A program made the position numbers and the translations under genes. A stretch of 64,000 bases of DNA from Galeopsis tetrahit (Eukaryota; Streptophyta; Magnoliopsida; Lamiales; Lamiaceae): the NCBI GenBank assembly GCA_963675135.1, contig OY776121.1, forward strand, positions 76,220,875-76,284,874, read 5' to 3'. The notes beneath the pieces are model-generated. The model was given only the letters and a program-made list of their open reading frames with translations, ran no database searches and was not told the DNA's origin. How positions within the stretch are numbered: position 1 is the stretch's first letter; each line of letters begins with the position of its first letter. Shown here piece after piece: positions 23,030 to 37,269 of the stretch.

Positions 23030-26000
23030 ATGGGGCGGCTAGGGGGATTGTGGGTTGTTATTTGTGTTTTGTTCGTTTTGAGGAAATGGGGTGTTGAAAG
23101 TTTTGAAGTTGATGAATTTTCTAGCAAGAATAGCTCAAAAGTGACACTTTTAGAGAGTCTTTCACATTTGGAATCTGTGTATGGAGTGTCTGCTGCAGCT
23201 ATTCCTCCTGATGCTCTCATGGTGCCTCTCACTCTTGTTCCAGGAGCTTCTGCTAAAGGGGCTGGTAATCTCTCTCTCTAAAAATAAATTAAAAAATTGT
23301 GGGATTTTCTTTTCTTTCTAGTTCATGTTCTGTTTTTAAATTAAAATTTTTAATGCATTGCTATTTCTGCCCCAGTTTGTAGCTTAATTTTAAATTTCGT
23401 TGTGTTGTCTGATGTAAATCTGAAATTCTTGATGCCCTTGTAATTCTCTCTCAATTTCAATTGCATGCTTCAGTTTCTCCTTGATTCAAAGATTTTCTTA
23501 TTGCAAAACTGTAAATGGGGTTATCTTTCATCTGTTGTTTATTTCGTTTTATTATGTAACTTATGCTGAATTAATATAGATAAAAACAATATTTTTGATA
23601 ATTTGTCAAATTCGGATGTACATTGTGGTGGATGTTTCAATTTTATACGTTTTTCTTGTTTTTGATGTTCAGTTTACTAATTTTCTGGTATGATATTTAG
23701 TGCTACAAATAATTGTGTGGTTGCTTTTGTGAGGATAATAAGTGAGTTGCTTTTCTGTGGCCATCTGATCAATTCTTTAATGCACAATATGGAACTGCTT
23801 GATTGAGACGCTTTTGTTGCATTTGCATACCATTGATGTTACTTTACATCTACACAGCTTAAGAGGAGTATTAAATTCTGCTTACCTATCTTTGCTGGCA
23901 ACTGTTATGATTGCTATAGTAATAAACTTTCTTTAAGAGTTGTCAATTTCTTTAAATTTATCATGAGCTGTTGTTGCATTCCTGAAAATGACTGAAATGT
24001 TGGTAAATTGATAAAATTAATCATTGTATAAAATTTGCAGTATGTTTGGATGGAACATCGCCTGGCTATCACTTGCATCGTGGGTTTGGGACCGGAGCAA
24101 ACAGTTGGCTCATCCAGTTGGAGGTTTGTGCATCCACTCAAAGATTTGTACTTATCATTCCGACAGTGTGACTTCCACTAAGCATTTATAATTCCATTAA
24201 GTTGAACCCCCATATGCAGTCACATGTGAAAGAAAAAGTTATTTTTTAATCATAACTTTGAGTTTTCTTTTTTAATTAGCCATTAGGATTATACCTTTTT
24301 GGGTTGTGGCTGGTGTAGGTTGTAAGGATAAGAAGGGTAAAATTGTCAAAAAAAAATCTTCACTGGAATATAGTGGGAGTTAAGTTGTGACTATTAACTT
24401 CACTTTGGTGATTTAGAATAGTTACTATATACTATGAATCACTAGTCAGAAGAATATGTTGGATTATTTTTCTGATAAATTGGAGCTCGTCTTTTGTGAC
24501 TTGTGGTAGGGTGGAGGCTGGTGCAACAATGTTAGATCATGTGTTTACCGAAAAACTACACATCGCGGATCGTCAACATTATTTGAGAAACAAATTCCAT
24601 TTACAGGGATACTTAGCAACAAGCCTGAAGAAAATCCAGGTTCTACTTCTACCAATAAATGCCACATTTTATTAAAAAGAAAGAAAAACGGAACTTATAA
24701 CTAAAAGCGAAGAACTCGTGCTTGTTATGTCAATCATATTCTGATCCCAGTTCAGATGTTGGTTCTGTCATCTCACTTCATTCAGTTTACCATATGCAGA
24801 TTTTTTTAATTGGAATAGAATAAAGATACGCTATTGTGATGGAGCTTCGTTTGCTGGGGACAGTGAGAATAAGGTTTGTGGCATTCTCTCCCGTATATTT
24901 TTGTCTTGCTCTTTACTGAGTGTTTTTATATATCAAATGCACTATTGTGAACTTGTTATCCTGGGGAGTTAGTTATAAGCTTGGTTCGTTTAACTATTAA
25001 ACTGTTGGTCAATGTGCCATTAGATCTTTGTTTTAGTTTATACATATAGTCATTTATTCTTATATATATGAGCATATTTGGATCAGTTTATCCATGTTCT
25101 AGTTGTTTAAACTCAGGGTTTCCAGTTTTGTCCTTTCCTGTCATTTTAATCACATATTAGTGCAGGCTGCAGGGTTGCAGTTTAGAGGGCACCGCATATT
25201 TCTAGCTGTAGTTGAAGAACTGATGTCCAAGGGCATGCACAACGCAAACCAAGTAATCATTATTACTTTATCGTGCTACTACAACTCTTTTTTTTATATT
25301 TAATTTAAATTCACACGAGACATTGCTATTCAGGCACTTCTTTCCGGCTGCTCTGCTGGTGGTCTTGCTGCTATACTGCATTGCGATGAATTCCGGAGTC
25401 TGGTTCCTGGAAGTACCAAAGTGAAGTGCCTTAGTGACGCTGGATTATTTATGGATTCGTAATTTCCACAAATTCTTCTTTTTATTTTTGAAAGGAAATT
25501 TGCATATCTTTCTTAGTCATACACAGTCTTTTCAAAATTTCTTAAATTGCTATGCATATCTTTTACTGCAGTGCTGATGTATCTGGTGGACATACACTCA
25601 GAACTTTCTTCGATGGCGTTGTTAGCTTACAGGTACGAGTAACTCTCTTGTACTGTTGTACACCAGTTGTACGATACCACTTATACACTGTAAACAACTA
25701 ATACCTTTTAATAAAACAACTTAGACCATTTCAAAACACACTTGATTGCACAGTGGATACTAGTTTTTGTCTACGTACCAATCGATCAAATTGATTGTTT
25801 GTACAAAGCAGTGCCGATTTTTAAATAAAATTTTTGTGTATTATGACAGGGTGTTGGTAAAACCCTGCCAAGCAGTTGCACCAACCGCCTCGATCCAACT
25901 TCAGTAAGTCTACTCTTGTCAAATTTGTCATCTCGAAACTAATTTTATTTATTCTCAGTTTGTCATATTTTCTTTTGTGTATTTTTCTTGGCAGTGCTTC

Positions 26001-26673
26001 TTCCCTCAGAATTTGATCGGCAGCATCAAAACCCCGTTGTTTCTTCTTAATGCAGCCTATGATTCATGGCAGGTAAGACAAAAAAAATTGCCAAAAATAA
26101 AAGGGATAGATATATTGATCTAACATTCCAATTTATTCAGGTCCAAGAAAGCTTGGCTCCGAAAACTGCTGATCCTCAAGGCAACTGGCACGACTGTAAG
26201 TTAAACAATGAACGGTGTTCAGCATCACAGATCCAATTTCTACAAGGTAAACAAGAAGTGCTGCTACTTGGTAATGTAAAAAAGCTCGTTTCGTTTCATG
26301 GTATGTCATCATTAAATTTATTGTGAAGCAGGCTTTAGGAATGGTATGGTGAGTGCAGTGAAAGGCTTCTCCTCGTCAAGACAGAATGGACTATTCTTAA
26401 ACTCTTGTTTCGCGCATTGCCAGTCGGAGAGACAGGATACGTGGTTCGCTGATGATTCACCCATCGTTAACAACAAGGTACTCCACAACGATTGATTCAC
26501 AACTATCACTTTATAGTAGTCCACAAAATGTAGCTTACTTGTTCTGACATTTTGAAATTATACAGCCTGTTGCAATAGCTGTGGGTGATTGGTACTTCGA
26601 TCGAGCTACTATCAAGGCTATTGACTGTGCATATCCATGCGATACCACTTGTCACAACCTGGTATTCAAATGA
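23030..26673 (+). CDS. pectin acetylesterase (CE13 / Notum-like)
   Basis: Twelve exons: 23030-23264, 24041-24123, 24510-24639, 24800-24873, 25166-25252, 25334-25458, 25572-25632, 25850-25903, 25995-26072, 26141-26246, 26332-26477 and 26566-26673. All junctions are GT-AG and in phase, giving 428 residues. The enzyme removes acetyl groups from homogalacturonan in the cell wall. The N-terminus (MGRLGGLWVVICVLFVL) is a signal peptide, which is why the ATG at 23030 is chosen over an upstream in-frame TTG. Family blocks: VCLDGTSPGYHLHRGFG, WLIQLEGGGWCNN, YCDGASFAGD and the nucleophile motif GCSAGGLA (Ser210). Asp306 in NAAYDSWQ and His373 in NSCFAHCQSE complete the expected Ser-Asp-His triad. Many Cys residues fit a secreted, disulfide-bonded protein. 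The paralogue within the plant PAE family cannot be fixed. Confidence 0.95.
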
Positions 26674-26944
26674 AATCAACCACTTTTATTTCTTACTACC
26701 AATATTAATTTATATTGATATGATTAGATTATTATATTGTTCACAAGGCAATCATATCTCTATTGCCATGTATGAATCTTGGTGTACACTAATACTCAAT
26801 TTCTATTCTTCAAAGAAAATGAAGAATATATAATTCATTACCTACTTTAATTTGCTTCTTCTACCCTTAATTTTTCTTTTTCTATTCATGCCAACTTTTA
26901 TTTTTTCCACTTTTTTTTATTTTTATAAATATGTATTGAAAGAA

Positions 26945-26950
26945 AATAAA
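26945..26950 (+). promoter_or_regulatory. candidate poly(A) signal of esterase gene
   Basis: AATAAA repeated in the run AATAAATAAATAAA about 270 bp after the stop codon. A reasonable 3' end signal, though plant signals are loose. Confidence 0.35.
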
Positions 26951-26999
26951 TAAATAAATTTGTGAACCGTCCTTTATATACTCCAAAAGACTGACTTGA

Positions 27000-27697
27000 A
27001 AATCAGACAAGAAAGATAATGGGAAGAAATAATAGCCATGATTCTACTTGTCTACCCCACCATAATTCCAATAATTGGATTATATTTACAAAATTTGTTG
27101 AAAAAATAAAAAATAAAATTATTTGGGGCAGTGAACCCACTATCTATCCTGACGACCTAAACAGTAACACCACTTACATAACATCGAAAACAGCTTATCT
27201 AATTTTGAGGCATTATTCATGTTGGAATACACAATTTATTTAGTTAACTAATTATACTTTTGTTTTAGTTGTAACTAGGGCATATTAAGATTTTGTTTGA
27301 TTAACAGGAACAAACTCATCGGACTGTTGATAGGTCGCGAGGAACTAACAAACCCAGAAAGAAAAAAAAAGAGATTATATTTCAGATGGGATTTTCTTTC
27401 TTCATCTTATATTTCTCCTTCTGTAGTTTTAACTTTTAATCTAAGTAGCCGATGATACATGCACATTATACTTTTAATTAATTAATTAATATAAGCATTT
27501 ACGCATTATTAATTATGTAGGTTCTTCTGCGGCTGACAACGTAACATGTCAAATCTGAATGGACCTTACAACATAATTAAATAACCACACGTCATACGAC
27601 TTCAGACACTATTCATTTGAGATTGAGCAACATAAATAAGAACCTGAGATTCCTCTTAATCAGTAAAAATATAAATGTCTCACTTCTTTTTTTTTAA

Positions 27698-27728
<31 letters not shown>

Positions 27729-30600
27729 GAAGTGCTTAGAAATGAATTAGTACTCCATTTGTTTCATATAGTTTTAAATAATATCGGATTAAAAATTCAT
27801 AAAATTTTAACATATATATATATTCGATCACTAAAAAATATAAGAGATTTTTCAGGAATTAATTGGTAATATAAGAGATCTATTAGAGATATATACGAGG
27901 TAAACATAATTTGAAATATAATTTAGAGGGTGTTTGGTACAATTCAAGAGAATGAGAAGGGTATTTGTTTGAGAAATCAAACAAACCCATACATTTCACT
28001 TAAGTGAGAGAGGGAATGGTTTTTTTTTTTTTTTTGAGGGCAAGAGAGGGAATGGTTGATTCCCCTAAAGTGGGGTTTCACTCCATTCATCACCTTATAC
28101 CTCTAAAACGACATTTATTTTAAAACGGGAGAGTATGGCATATCAGGCATAAAATTTGCATGAGGGAGTATAATAGATGAGATGAGTTTAATTAATTATA
28201 TGTGTATTTTATGATTCGTAATTTTATGACATTATCTGAATTATATTTTAAAGTAAAGTGAATAGTAAATTTTAAAGTGAAGTTCTATCTAATAAATGAG
28301 AACATCTCACACCAGTCTTCCTAATTATAGAAAAGTACTTTACACTTAATAATTAAAAAGAATAGTGAATAAATTTCGCGACAACTAAATTTTGGAATTA
28401 TAACTGACCCATTTTTTTTAGGACATTAAATTAGTCAAGTCGAATAGAACAAAATGTAGTTCAAACTTGATTGAAATATTATTAAGTAATGCAATTTTTA
28501 TTTGAGCTTATTTGATAATTCAACGAGTAGAGCTGGGAAAGTTTGATATTTTTACCACAATTTTACCTTTGCTTATCGAACTTGAGCTTGAGTCGAGTTT
28601 TCGACTTTACCAAACAATAAATGTATATTCAAGTTTGTTTAATTTTCATGTCGAAACTAGCCCAAACCACCTTTTATCGGACGAAGAGTAGGCTGGTTTG
28701 ATTTTGAAGGGTAATTTTCCCTCATTTTGGGGGCCCATTTTATTAATGCCGTAATCCTTTTCCGTCTGGATAGAAGATTGGTGTAGGGCCAATTGGCCCA
28801 ATTGAAAGGGCATCAAGTTATTTGGTTCACATGCGCATCTATGGCTACAACAAAAATTAATACTGCACATGTTGACATATCCCTCCACACACCTCGAAAT
28901 ACCTAAATTAATAAACACCTCCAAATACCAATAATAATGAAAACACTTCCGACATCCCTTCAAAAGGTTTACACTTTTTTTTTTTTGGTCCGTCAACACA
29001 AAATTTACATTTCCTTATTTATCAAAATTTAGTATCTCTCTACCATCTTTTTATTCATATCCCTCTACTTTTTTTTTCTTTTTTACCCCTCTCACTCTAT
29101 TTTTTTTTTCTACATCTTTCTACATCAACTACTCACTGCATATTTAATATTATATTCTCTAATTTATGTGTAAAAAATAAGTGTAAACTTATCAAAGAGA
29201 CAGCCGTAGTATACAATTAATTAAATTAATATTGGCGAGTCTAAATAAGTTTTTATATACACGTGGGCACACGAAATAGACTCTGGCTTGATACCCCACA
29301 TCACATATATACGTTTCATGTGGATGTGGTGCAGCCGTGCAGTTGATATATTTGAATGGGCTTTTCATTCTTCGAAATTTCTATCATTGAACAAATTTCT
29401 TCATTATTAATTATTTTAAAGCTTTCTTCAGGTCCAGGTATTAAATTATATTGTCTTTTTGTAATGTACTCGGTTGAAAAAGGTGCAATTGGGCCCATTC
29501 ACTGTAAAATGCTTCGTGCACATAATTATATTTAATTAGCTCCTCTATATGTATTACTACTATAAACTATAATATATTAATGAGAATCATGGGCCTATAC
29601 AGTATACACCATGTTCCGTCTATTCAAAATTATTGTATGCCCAAATACATATAGGCCGTGTTTTGATCGAGGATTCCAAATTTCAAATAATTTCAAAATC
29701 TTGTTTGGATTTTGTGCATCTTATTCATTATAGATAAAATTGGACACACACATGTATATACATAACATTTTTAGTATATATATTTTTTAAATTATAATCT
29801 TATTTTATTTTACGAGAAGGTTGTGTGTGAGAAATTGACTATTTGCGTGTTTTATTATGTACGATTATGACTTGACTATGGATCGGAGTACATAATTGTG
29901 AGAAAATTATACAATGAATTTGTTGTAGAATGATAATGAATTTGAAATTAATTAAAAAAATGTTTCAAGTAAGGATTCAAAATCGATTTATTTGAGGTTT
30001 AAGTTTGGTCGTAAATTTCAAATTCATCTTCAAAGCTAGAATACGTAATCATAAGTAGACGTATATAAATGTGTACTTCATTAATAAGGTGGTGACAACT
30101 AGCTATAAAATTCAGAAATAATATTTATGCAATGAGACTTAAGTTGAGTTTGAATCCGTACAAGTGAAGTAGGCCTAATGACGTACACCTGAAAAAACCC
30201 TTTTGAGAGTATGTTTTTCGACGATGATAATGATGTTTTTGAATACATGTGAGGGGTGGCAATACATTTTCCCCGATAATCTAATCTGATACATATTTGT
30301 GAAAAATAAACATAAAAAAAAAAAAAAAAAGGAATAAGTAGGGAGGATATAAAATTGGAAATTAATGTTGAAAACAGACTACATGATGTGTAAATCCGAA
30401 AGCACATAAATGGTACTCCAATTAATAAGGTAATAAAAGAGAAACACTCCATATGTTTTTCCAATGTCCACATCAAGAAGGTGCATGATCATATGATATA
30501 ATATAATCGGCCCTCTCTATTTACAGATAATTAAAAATCTATACATACATATATATGACACACCTCATCAAGAATTAATTTGGAAATGGAACATGCAATT
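27000..30600. other. no recognised gene between esterase and MYB
   Basis: AT-rich intergenic DNA with poly(A) tracts (27704-27728, 30314-30330) and scattered short frames. A minus-strand frame at 28646-28999 and one at 29316-29498 lack family resemblance or splice context, so I do not call them. Confidence 0.5.
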
Positions 30601-30608
30601 GCAGCAGC

Positions 30609-31675
30609 CTATGAAAATTGTCCAAAGGGAATTGGTAGCTTGTAAATAATTTCTGGAGGTTGGTGGTGCCAATTTCCGTCGACAGCAGAGGAAAATTGTG
30701 GTTTGGTTTCTGTGTAAAAATCATCTTGATCTTGATCTTGATCAACTAAATCATATTCATGATCATTTGGTTGTGATCTCTGAAAGGCCGCATTATTACT
30801 GTTGATTTCAAACAAATTAGTGTTGCTGCTTGCATTCATCATCATCATCATTTCCCAATTCAGAGGAGTATTTGAATTGATCATATGATCAGCCCCGGAA
30901 AACGGTCGACACGTGTCAAGATGATTGGGATTGAAGAAAGTCGAAAGCCCGGGCCCGTAGTCAAAGGAGAGGAATCCGGAAGTATCGCAATTAGGCCCGA
31001 TGCTCTTTTCATCCATCTTGGGGGGTTCTTCTCCTTGTGCAATTGATCCTTGTGATGTTGTTGTAGTAGTAACTTTGTCGTCATTTGGAGATGATTTAAT
31101 ACTAGAGGCTGTTGCTGCTGTTTGTTCAAGGGGTTTGTGTGTGTTTGGGTCAAGCCCCTTTTGCCTTAGTTTTTTCTTGATTGAAGAATTCCACAGGTTT
31201 TTTATTTCGTTGTCGGTTCTTCCAGGCAACTGTGCTGCAATTTGTGACCACCTGCACCGTCACACACGGAAAATTATGGCTCAATTGCACCATATAATTT
31301 GCATATACCGATCATGTTAACTTATATATATATGTACCTGTTACCAAGAATTGCATGCAATTCGATTATTAGATTCTCTTCTTGGGACGAAAATGCCCCT
31401 CTTTTCAAATCAGGCCTCAAGTAATTGATCCACCTTAGCCTGCAACTCTTTCCACACCTCTGAAGCCCTGAATAATTCAACAATATTAATTTAGTGTTTT
31501 GAGATATATAGAGAAAAGGAGATAGAGAGAGTTGTTAAGAACCTGCAAGCTTAGGAACAGAGCTCCAACAGCCATGGCCGTATGTAGTTATGTGCTTAAT
31601 GAGTTTCTCATCTTCCTCAGGAGACCAAAGTCCTTTTCTAAGCTTCTGCTTATAGCAGCACGAATGCCTTCCCAT
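30609..31675 (-). CDS. R2R3-MYB transcription factor
   Basis: Three exons on the minus strand, 31675-31543, 31467-31338 and 31251-30609, in phase with GT-AG introns at the positions conserved in many plant R2R3-MYB genes. The product is 301 residues. R2 has Trp17, Trp37 and Trp57. R3 has Phe70 (normal plant replacement of the first Trp), Trp89 and Trp108. The N-terminus MGRHSCCYKQKLRKGLWSPE and KKKLRQKGLDPNTHKPL after R3 are like the MYB61/MYB86/MYB55 group, members of which act in secondary wall formation and stomatal control. The R3 helix reads NLIIELHAIL, without the basic residue of the bHLH-binding signature, so a bHLH partner is unlikely. The C-terminus is acidic and low-complexity (DQDQDQDD, a run of Met). 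Subgroup is by pattern; target genes are unknown. Confidence 0.94.
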
Positions 31676-31765
31676 GATTCACTTCAATACAATAGGATAT
31701 TAGAGAGGGGATTTTAAAAGGCGGTCACATTCACAAATATTTTCAATTAATCAACATTGGGGGGG

Positions 31766-31777
31766 CTATTTTTATAA
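31766..31777 (-). promoter_or_regulatory. candidate TATA box of MYB gene
   Basis: The minus strand reads TTATAAAAATAG about 95 bp upstream of the start codon, a suitable distance for a short leader. Confidence 0.45.
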
Positions 31778-31799
31778 GCAAGCCAATCTCAAGTTTTCA

Positions 31800-34700
31800 A
31801 TTGAAGGTGAAAGAAGCTTTACCCATGTCTTATAAAATTAAAGAGTTTTAGGATATATAATAATCATGAGATTGACAAATTGACAGCACTTGTGGGACAT
31901 AAAGACAGATATTTATTTGGTGGATAATTTTTTTTCTTTTTTTAAAAAAAATTCTCGAAATCTTAATCAGGAATGGCCATATATATAAAAATTGATGTAA
32001 CGAGTCCTCACATTTTACACAGGTTTCCAATAATAAATTGGTAAGAATGGACTAAAGAGTAGTAAGAAGAAGAATTTTTAAAAAGTGACATAATATAGGG
32101 GAGGGTCTGCTGTTGCATAAGTTTACAAACTGTGTAATAATATTTTCAAGTTCTGAAAGGGTGGGTAATCCCCTTATTTTTTTCATTGAAATGATCTAAA
32201 TTTCTACAGCTACTAAATTCATTTTGATCAATTAGAAGGAATCTATTGATTGATTGATTGAAAATTGATATAATATGTGATGAACCTTCTTCATTATTCA
32301 TCATTCGTTTAATTCTATTTCCGGTTGAAAAATTCTGTAATTGGACCTCATTAGTCTTAACAGAAATCATTAAACATCTAATCAATGATTAGAAGCTCTA
32401 ATACTGTATAGGAGTAGTAAAAGCACACAGCCGACAGTCACAATAATCAAGCTGCCACTGTAGTTTGAAATTTCAATCCGTATTTTTTATTCTTCCTTGT
32501 CTCAGTATTCAATTGTTCTTAATTTGTTCTTATATACATATATTCAACTGTTCAGTAGCATAAGTGCGCAACTACATTTGTCAAGAAAAATTTGCACTTT
32601 TTAAGTATCTTTTTTGAGAGAGAAATTAATAAAATAAAAAAATAAAGGACGACGAACTTATGTGATTAAGTTATTCCTTTTGCAGGGAATAGTATATAAA
32701 ATTGATAAGAAGCTCGATTTAGACACTAATTACACCAATCATTTGACCGAGGATAAAAATATCAATTGATATATCTATCGAATATCAATATTGATGAAAT
32801 TTAAAAATTTAATAACAAATCTTTAATACATAAAATTAATAAATTTTATATTAGTGATAAATTTATATAAAATATAATATATAATGTTATTTCATATGAT
32901 ATTTTTCGATATTTTTTTAAAATTTACTTACATTTTTTTTATATTTTTTGATATTCTCTCGATATTATACTCGATATTGTTATTGTCTATCGATATTTTT
33001 TTACAAATATCGTGAAAATAGCGATATCGGTGACCACGGAAAATGTATATATCGGAGATATTTTCGATTATTTTCATCTATGCATCTGACAAATACCCCC
33101 TCAGTCTATTTGCGCCTCACATTATTATTTACACATTCAACGTGGAAAAAAAATACACAAAAAAATTGATACTTACACAATATTATTTTATTTTCAAATT
33201 TAATTTTTATTTTGAATCCATGCATATTTTTTCACACATCTCACTAAATCACTCAAAATATCATTTATTATTCATATGTGCCAATAATCTCGAGGACAAA
33301 TGTAGTAGGAAAAAATAACAGTGCACTCAAAACAAAATAGAAAAATCCTAATCAATCCATACACATGAGTTGACAAAATTAAAAGAAAATTGGACTAACT
33401 TATGTGGCACACAATTACACTTGCATCACATATGACATATATCTGTAAAAAAATCGAATGTAGATTTCATAAAAAAATAAAAATGAAACGTTGAGTTAGT
33501 ATAATTTAAATTCGAATAAAAATACGAATCAGTTAATTAAGTATTTAAATACGAATACAAAATCATAACATTCAATCTGATATTCGCAAAGGACGTTGCA
33601 AGATTTGGTGGCTGTGAAAGAGATGGGTTTAATTCTTTTTGTCCATGTTTATGAAGAAAGTAAAATGAACTAATTAAATAAAAGAATAAGGGGAAAGGTT
33701 TATAATTAAAATTATCCCCAATATATTTGGTCTCACAACGACATGTGACACAATTTCATTGAATGTCTTACAGGAGATCATGATTTTTTAAATAATTCTC
33801 AATTAAAATTTAGGTAGTAAATCTATAGGTTAAAAATATACATGAGTTGAATAGATTGAGAATTAAAATTGAAACAAGTTCAAAATTTATTTATTTATAC
33901 TCGTGTGTTACTTGTAGGGAACAGGATATTTCCTTTTAATTTTCCAGAAATTCAAATATCTTAATATATTAAAGTACTTCAGATGAAAAAAAAAAAAACT
34001 GAATCGAGAACATTCATCTTAATCAGCCCAGATTTTTTTAATATTTGCAAGTTAAAAAATACTTGCTGAGCTGTCGCTTCAAGTCAACCATAAAATAGTA
34101 ATTCCTCTGCACCTTTTTCAACCATAAAAATACTTGCTCAACATATTCCTTTATCCTAATTTTCTTATTTCAATAATAATTAAAATACTAGTATTTATTT
34201 GCTCTGCTGTTAATTGAATTATTAACCCACCAACTATGTTTTTGGATTGTTGATGGATAAGCCAAATTAAATTCATCTCCTTTTCCAAGTTTTATTTTTT
34301 TGGATATATCAATCGAGGTATCATATCCATTAATGGAGTATTATATTATGATATTGTGGTATAACTATGACTAATAATTTGTATATGCATGTATGTTAGG
34401 TTTTGGGGGACATGAAATCTGTAGATGACATCTACTTTTACCAATTTATAAAATGCCTCGTGAAAAATGAATACTTCTATGTGAATGAATTCTCTGTATT
34501 TTCAACGGATTTTTTTTTAATGATTCTTGAATGCTTTTTAGAGGGTTTTTTCTTCTTCTTTTTTTTTATTTACACTATTTTTTGAGTATAAAAAAGCAAT
34601 TAAGCAAGTCTTCTTTCGTCCAAATTTTAAAAAGTGTAAAATTCATACTTCTTTCTCTATAGCAGCCTACAATGACAAAATCAAGTTTCATCGCCCTCGA

Positions 34701-35740
34701 ATTTTAAATGCTCCGATTATTGCAATTCTTAATCATCATTTATAAATAAATAATACATTTAAGTATTTAACCCATTTTTTAACGCATTCAATTATTGCAA
34801 TTCTGAAACATTTTTAAACCCATTCCCCCGCCCAAAAAAATACTATATGGAAAAATAGAAGTTTGCTTGTAAGCTCAATTATTTGTATTAATAGACTTTT
34901 CAGCGTTGAAGTAATTAATAAATACTATGACATACGGTCCAATTAATTCATATGATTTAATTAATGGGAATATGATATTATGAGCTGGATACATAAATGA
35001 GAATGAACAAGTACATTGGAATTTAATGATATTAGGAGTTGTGGGTCCCTATAAACACAAAATCGAATCACCAAATTTATTCGCTCAATAATAAAGTTTT
35101 TTTTTTTTTAAAAAGGATAAAATATTTGTGGGGATTTTAGGAAGAGGCGAAATCGCTGTGAGTGTGTGTCGGTAACCATGAAGAGGAATGAAGTCTGAAA
35201 TTGAAATTTTAACTTCACAGAATCAAATGCTATAGCTTTTTTGAAGTTTTAGTATTATATGCATCAAACAATTTTAGTGCATACTTAAAAGTGGCAACTG
35301 TTTAGTTAAAATAATTGCAACGGTTTAGTAAAATAATTTAAATTTTATGTGTTGTTAGTATATTCATTGTATAGATCATTAATAAATTTGCATGTCAATT
35401 TTCTTTTAATTAGTGTTAGATAAATGACATTATATTTGTATATTAAAAATTATTTAAAAAAAAAAAAGAAATAGCATGGATTTAAACTTTGCCGCTAGCT
35501 CAACCAACTAGACATATCTATAAATAACCTTTTTTTTCTTTACATATTTTGAATATTTATTTGTTGGGACGCGCTTATGTGCAAAAAATTTCATGGATTT
35601 ATTGCAGATATGATCGATCAAACAAATATTTCCAAAAAAATCGCACAAAAGTCGCGCGCAGAAGGCTAACACATACAATTAATTTAAGGAAGATAAAATA
35701 GAAAATTTTGTTTTTAATCTGTGTTACTATAAATACAATT
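31800..35740. other. no recognised gene
   Basis: AT-rich intergenic DNA. A cluster of GATATC/CGATATT motifs at 32750-33060 suggests an old repeat, but I could not pair its ends. Confidence 0.5.
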
Positions 35741-35748
35741 ATATGTTA

Positions 35749-36009
35749 CTCCCTCCGTTTTTTTTTATAAGATATTTTAGAGAAATTTTCTAAAATTAAA
35801 AAAGGGTATGTTTTGACAAATATACCCTTAAATAATAAAGAAGGTTTTTAATTACATTAATTTCATTCCATAATAAACATTAAATTTCAATTCTTTTCAA
35901 AATTAAGGGAGGGCATAATTGGAATAATCATTGTAAAAAATCTAAAACATCTTATATTTATGAACAAGAAAAAAAGTCTAAAACATCTTATAAAAAAAAC
36001 CGGAGGGAG
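35749..36009. mobile_element. Stowaway MITE
   Basis: CTCCCTCCGTTTTTTTTTAT pairs with the end ATAAAAAAAACCGGAGGGAG. TA flanks both sides (35747-35748, 36010-36011). 261 bp. A subterminal motif TCTAAAACATCTTATA occurs near the right end. Confidence 0.87.
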
Positions 36010-36049
36010 TACTATATAGCCAAATTTGTGTTAATGTCAGGACAAATAA

Positions 36050-37040
36050 CACACAATTGACTTTTGAGTAACACATATTTGACCTTAAAGTAACACAAAA
36101 AAATGTGTTATTATATAAATACAAGTGTATTACTTTATTGAGAGAGATGTGTTACTATATAAATAAATCATCATTATTGAGAGTGAATGAGATACCCACA
36201 TAAAAAAGACGAAGATCAATAATTGAAAACACGAAAAACACAACCATGTTGAATAGTTTATCGATCCTTACAATTACAAAAACATAATTATCAACAATTA
36301 ATTGAAACAAATCTGTGTGTGGTATTATTGTTGATTTTTTTCTCAGAATTTACTCAAAAAATAAATTATGATCTCTTCGCCTTATTTTAATGATTAGCAG
36401 ATCGAAAATTTGAACGGAACAAATTTTCTAAAAGTTCGGAAGATTTTTTTATTTTTATTTTTAATGAAAGCTGCGCAGAAGAAGAAATCGAATATCGGAT
36501 AGGGATTAAAGAATGGATCAAATTGTACCATAAGAATATTGTAAAATATTGTATATGTTGAGTAATTTTTGGTATATATTTTTTACATAGAGACATACAT
36601 TAACACCCCTAAAAATTACTCCAACTTTTATTATTAATGAATCTAACGATTTAGCTTTCTTTCTTTTAATCCTAGCTAGAATGCTATATTTTTAATATAA
36701 TTTTAAATAAAATATGTATAATAATATTTTTGTAAATATAAAATAAACTACATATTTTTGTTATATGATCAATTATTTTAAATAATTTATAAATGTAATG
36801 TATTGGGAAATCAAAGCTTTAATATATATTAGAAATTAATATATAGTACTTATATAAGTTAATACCTACCTATTATTTGAATGAGTGAGGCTTATATGAA
36901 ATATTTCACATGCAATATTAATATACATAAAAGTCCGTCGGTCATTCACGAGTAGTCCGGATCAATCAAACTAATTTTGCCCAAAAAATAATTCAAATTA
37001 AAAACAAAAAAATTTACTCGTACATCGGTATAACTATAAT
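36050..37040. other. no recognised gene
   Basis: Repeats of GTGTTACTATATAAAT and TAACACA around 35720-36170 surround the Stowaway and may be an older element that it hit. Nothing else supported. Confidence 0.4.
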
Positions 37041-37049
37041 GACAAGTAT

Positions 37050-37244
37050 CACTACAAGAAAATTGGTTTTTAGTGACAGCATCCTCTCACTATTGCTTCT
37101 CTAGCTAAAAGTCTTTAGTGACAGAAATTTGAGAATTAATGACAGGACCTCTCACTAAAAGTCAATTACCGTAACTAAAGACTTTTATCTAGAGAAGCTA
37201 TAATGACAAGAATTCTGTCACTAAAAGTCATTTTTCTTGTAGTG
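37050..37244. mobile_element. CACTA MITE
   Basis: 195 bp with termini CACTACAAGAAAA and its exact inverse TTTTCTTGTAGTG, flanked by a 3-bp duplication TAT (37047-37049, 37245-37247). Internal AGTGACAG/CTGTCACT motifs repeat. These are the hallmarks of a CACTA (En/Spm) derivative. Confidence 0.9.
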
Positions 37245-37269
37245 TATGCTTTATTTAAAAAAAAAAAAG

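Noticed and set aside
27955..28100. Element beginning GGGTGTTTGGTAC
   Set aside because: No inverse ACCAAACACCC end nearby.
28646..28999. Minus-strand 117-codon frame
   Set aside because: No start context, no family resemblance and low-complexity flanks.
29316..29498. Minus-strand 60-codon frame
   Set aside because: Protein-like composition but no splice partner, promoter or known domain.
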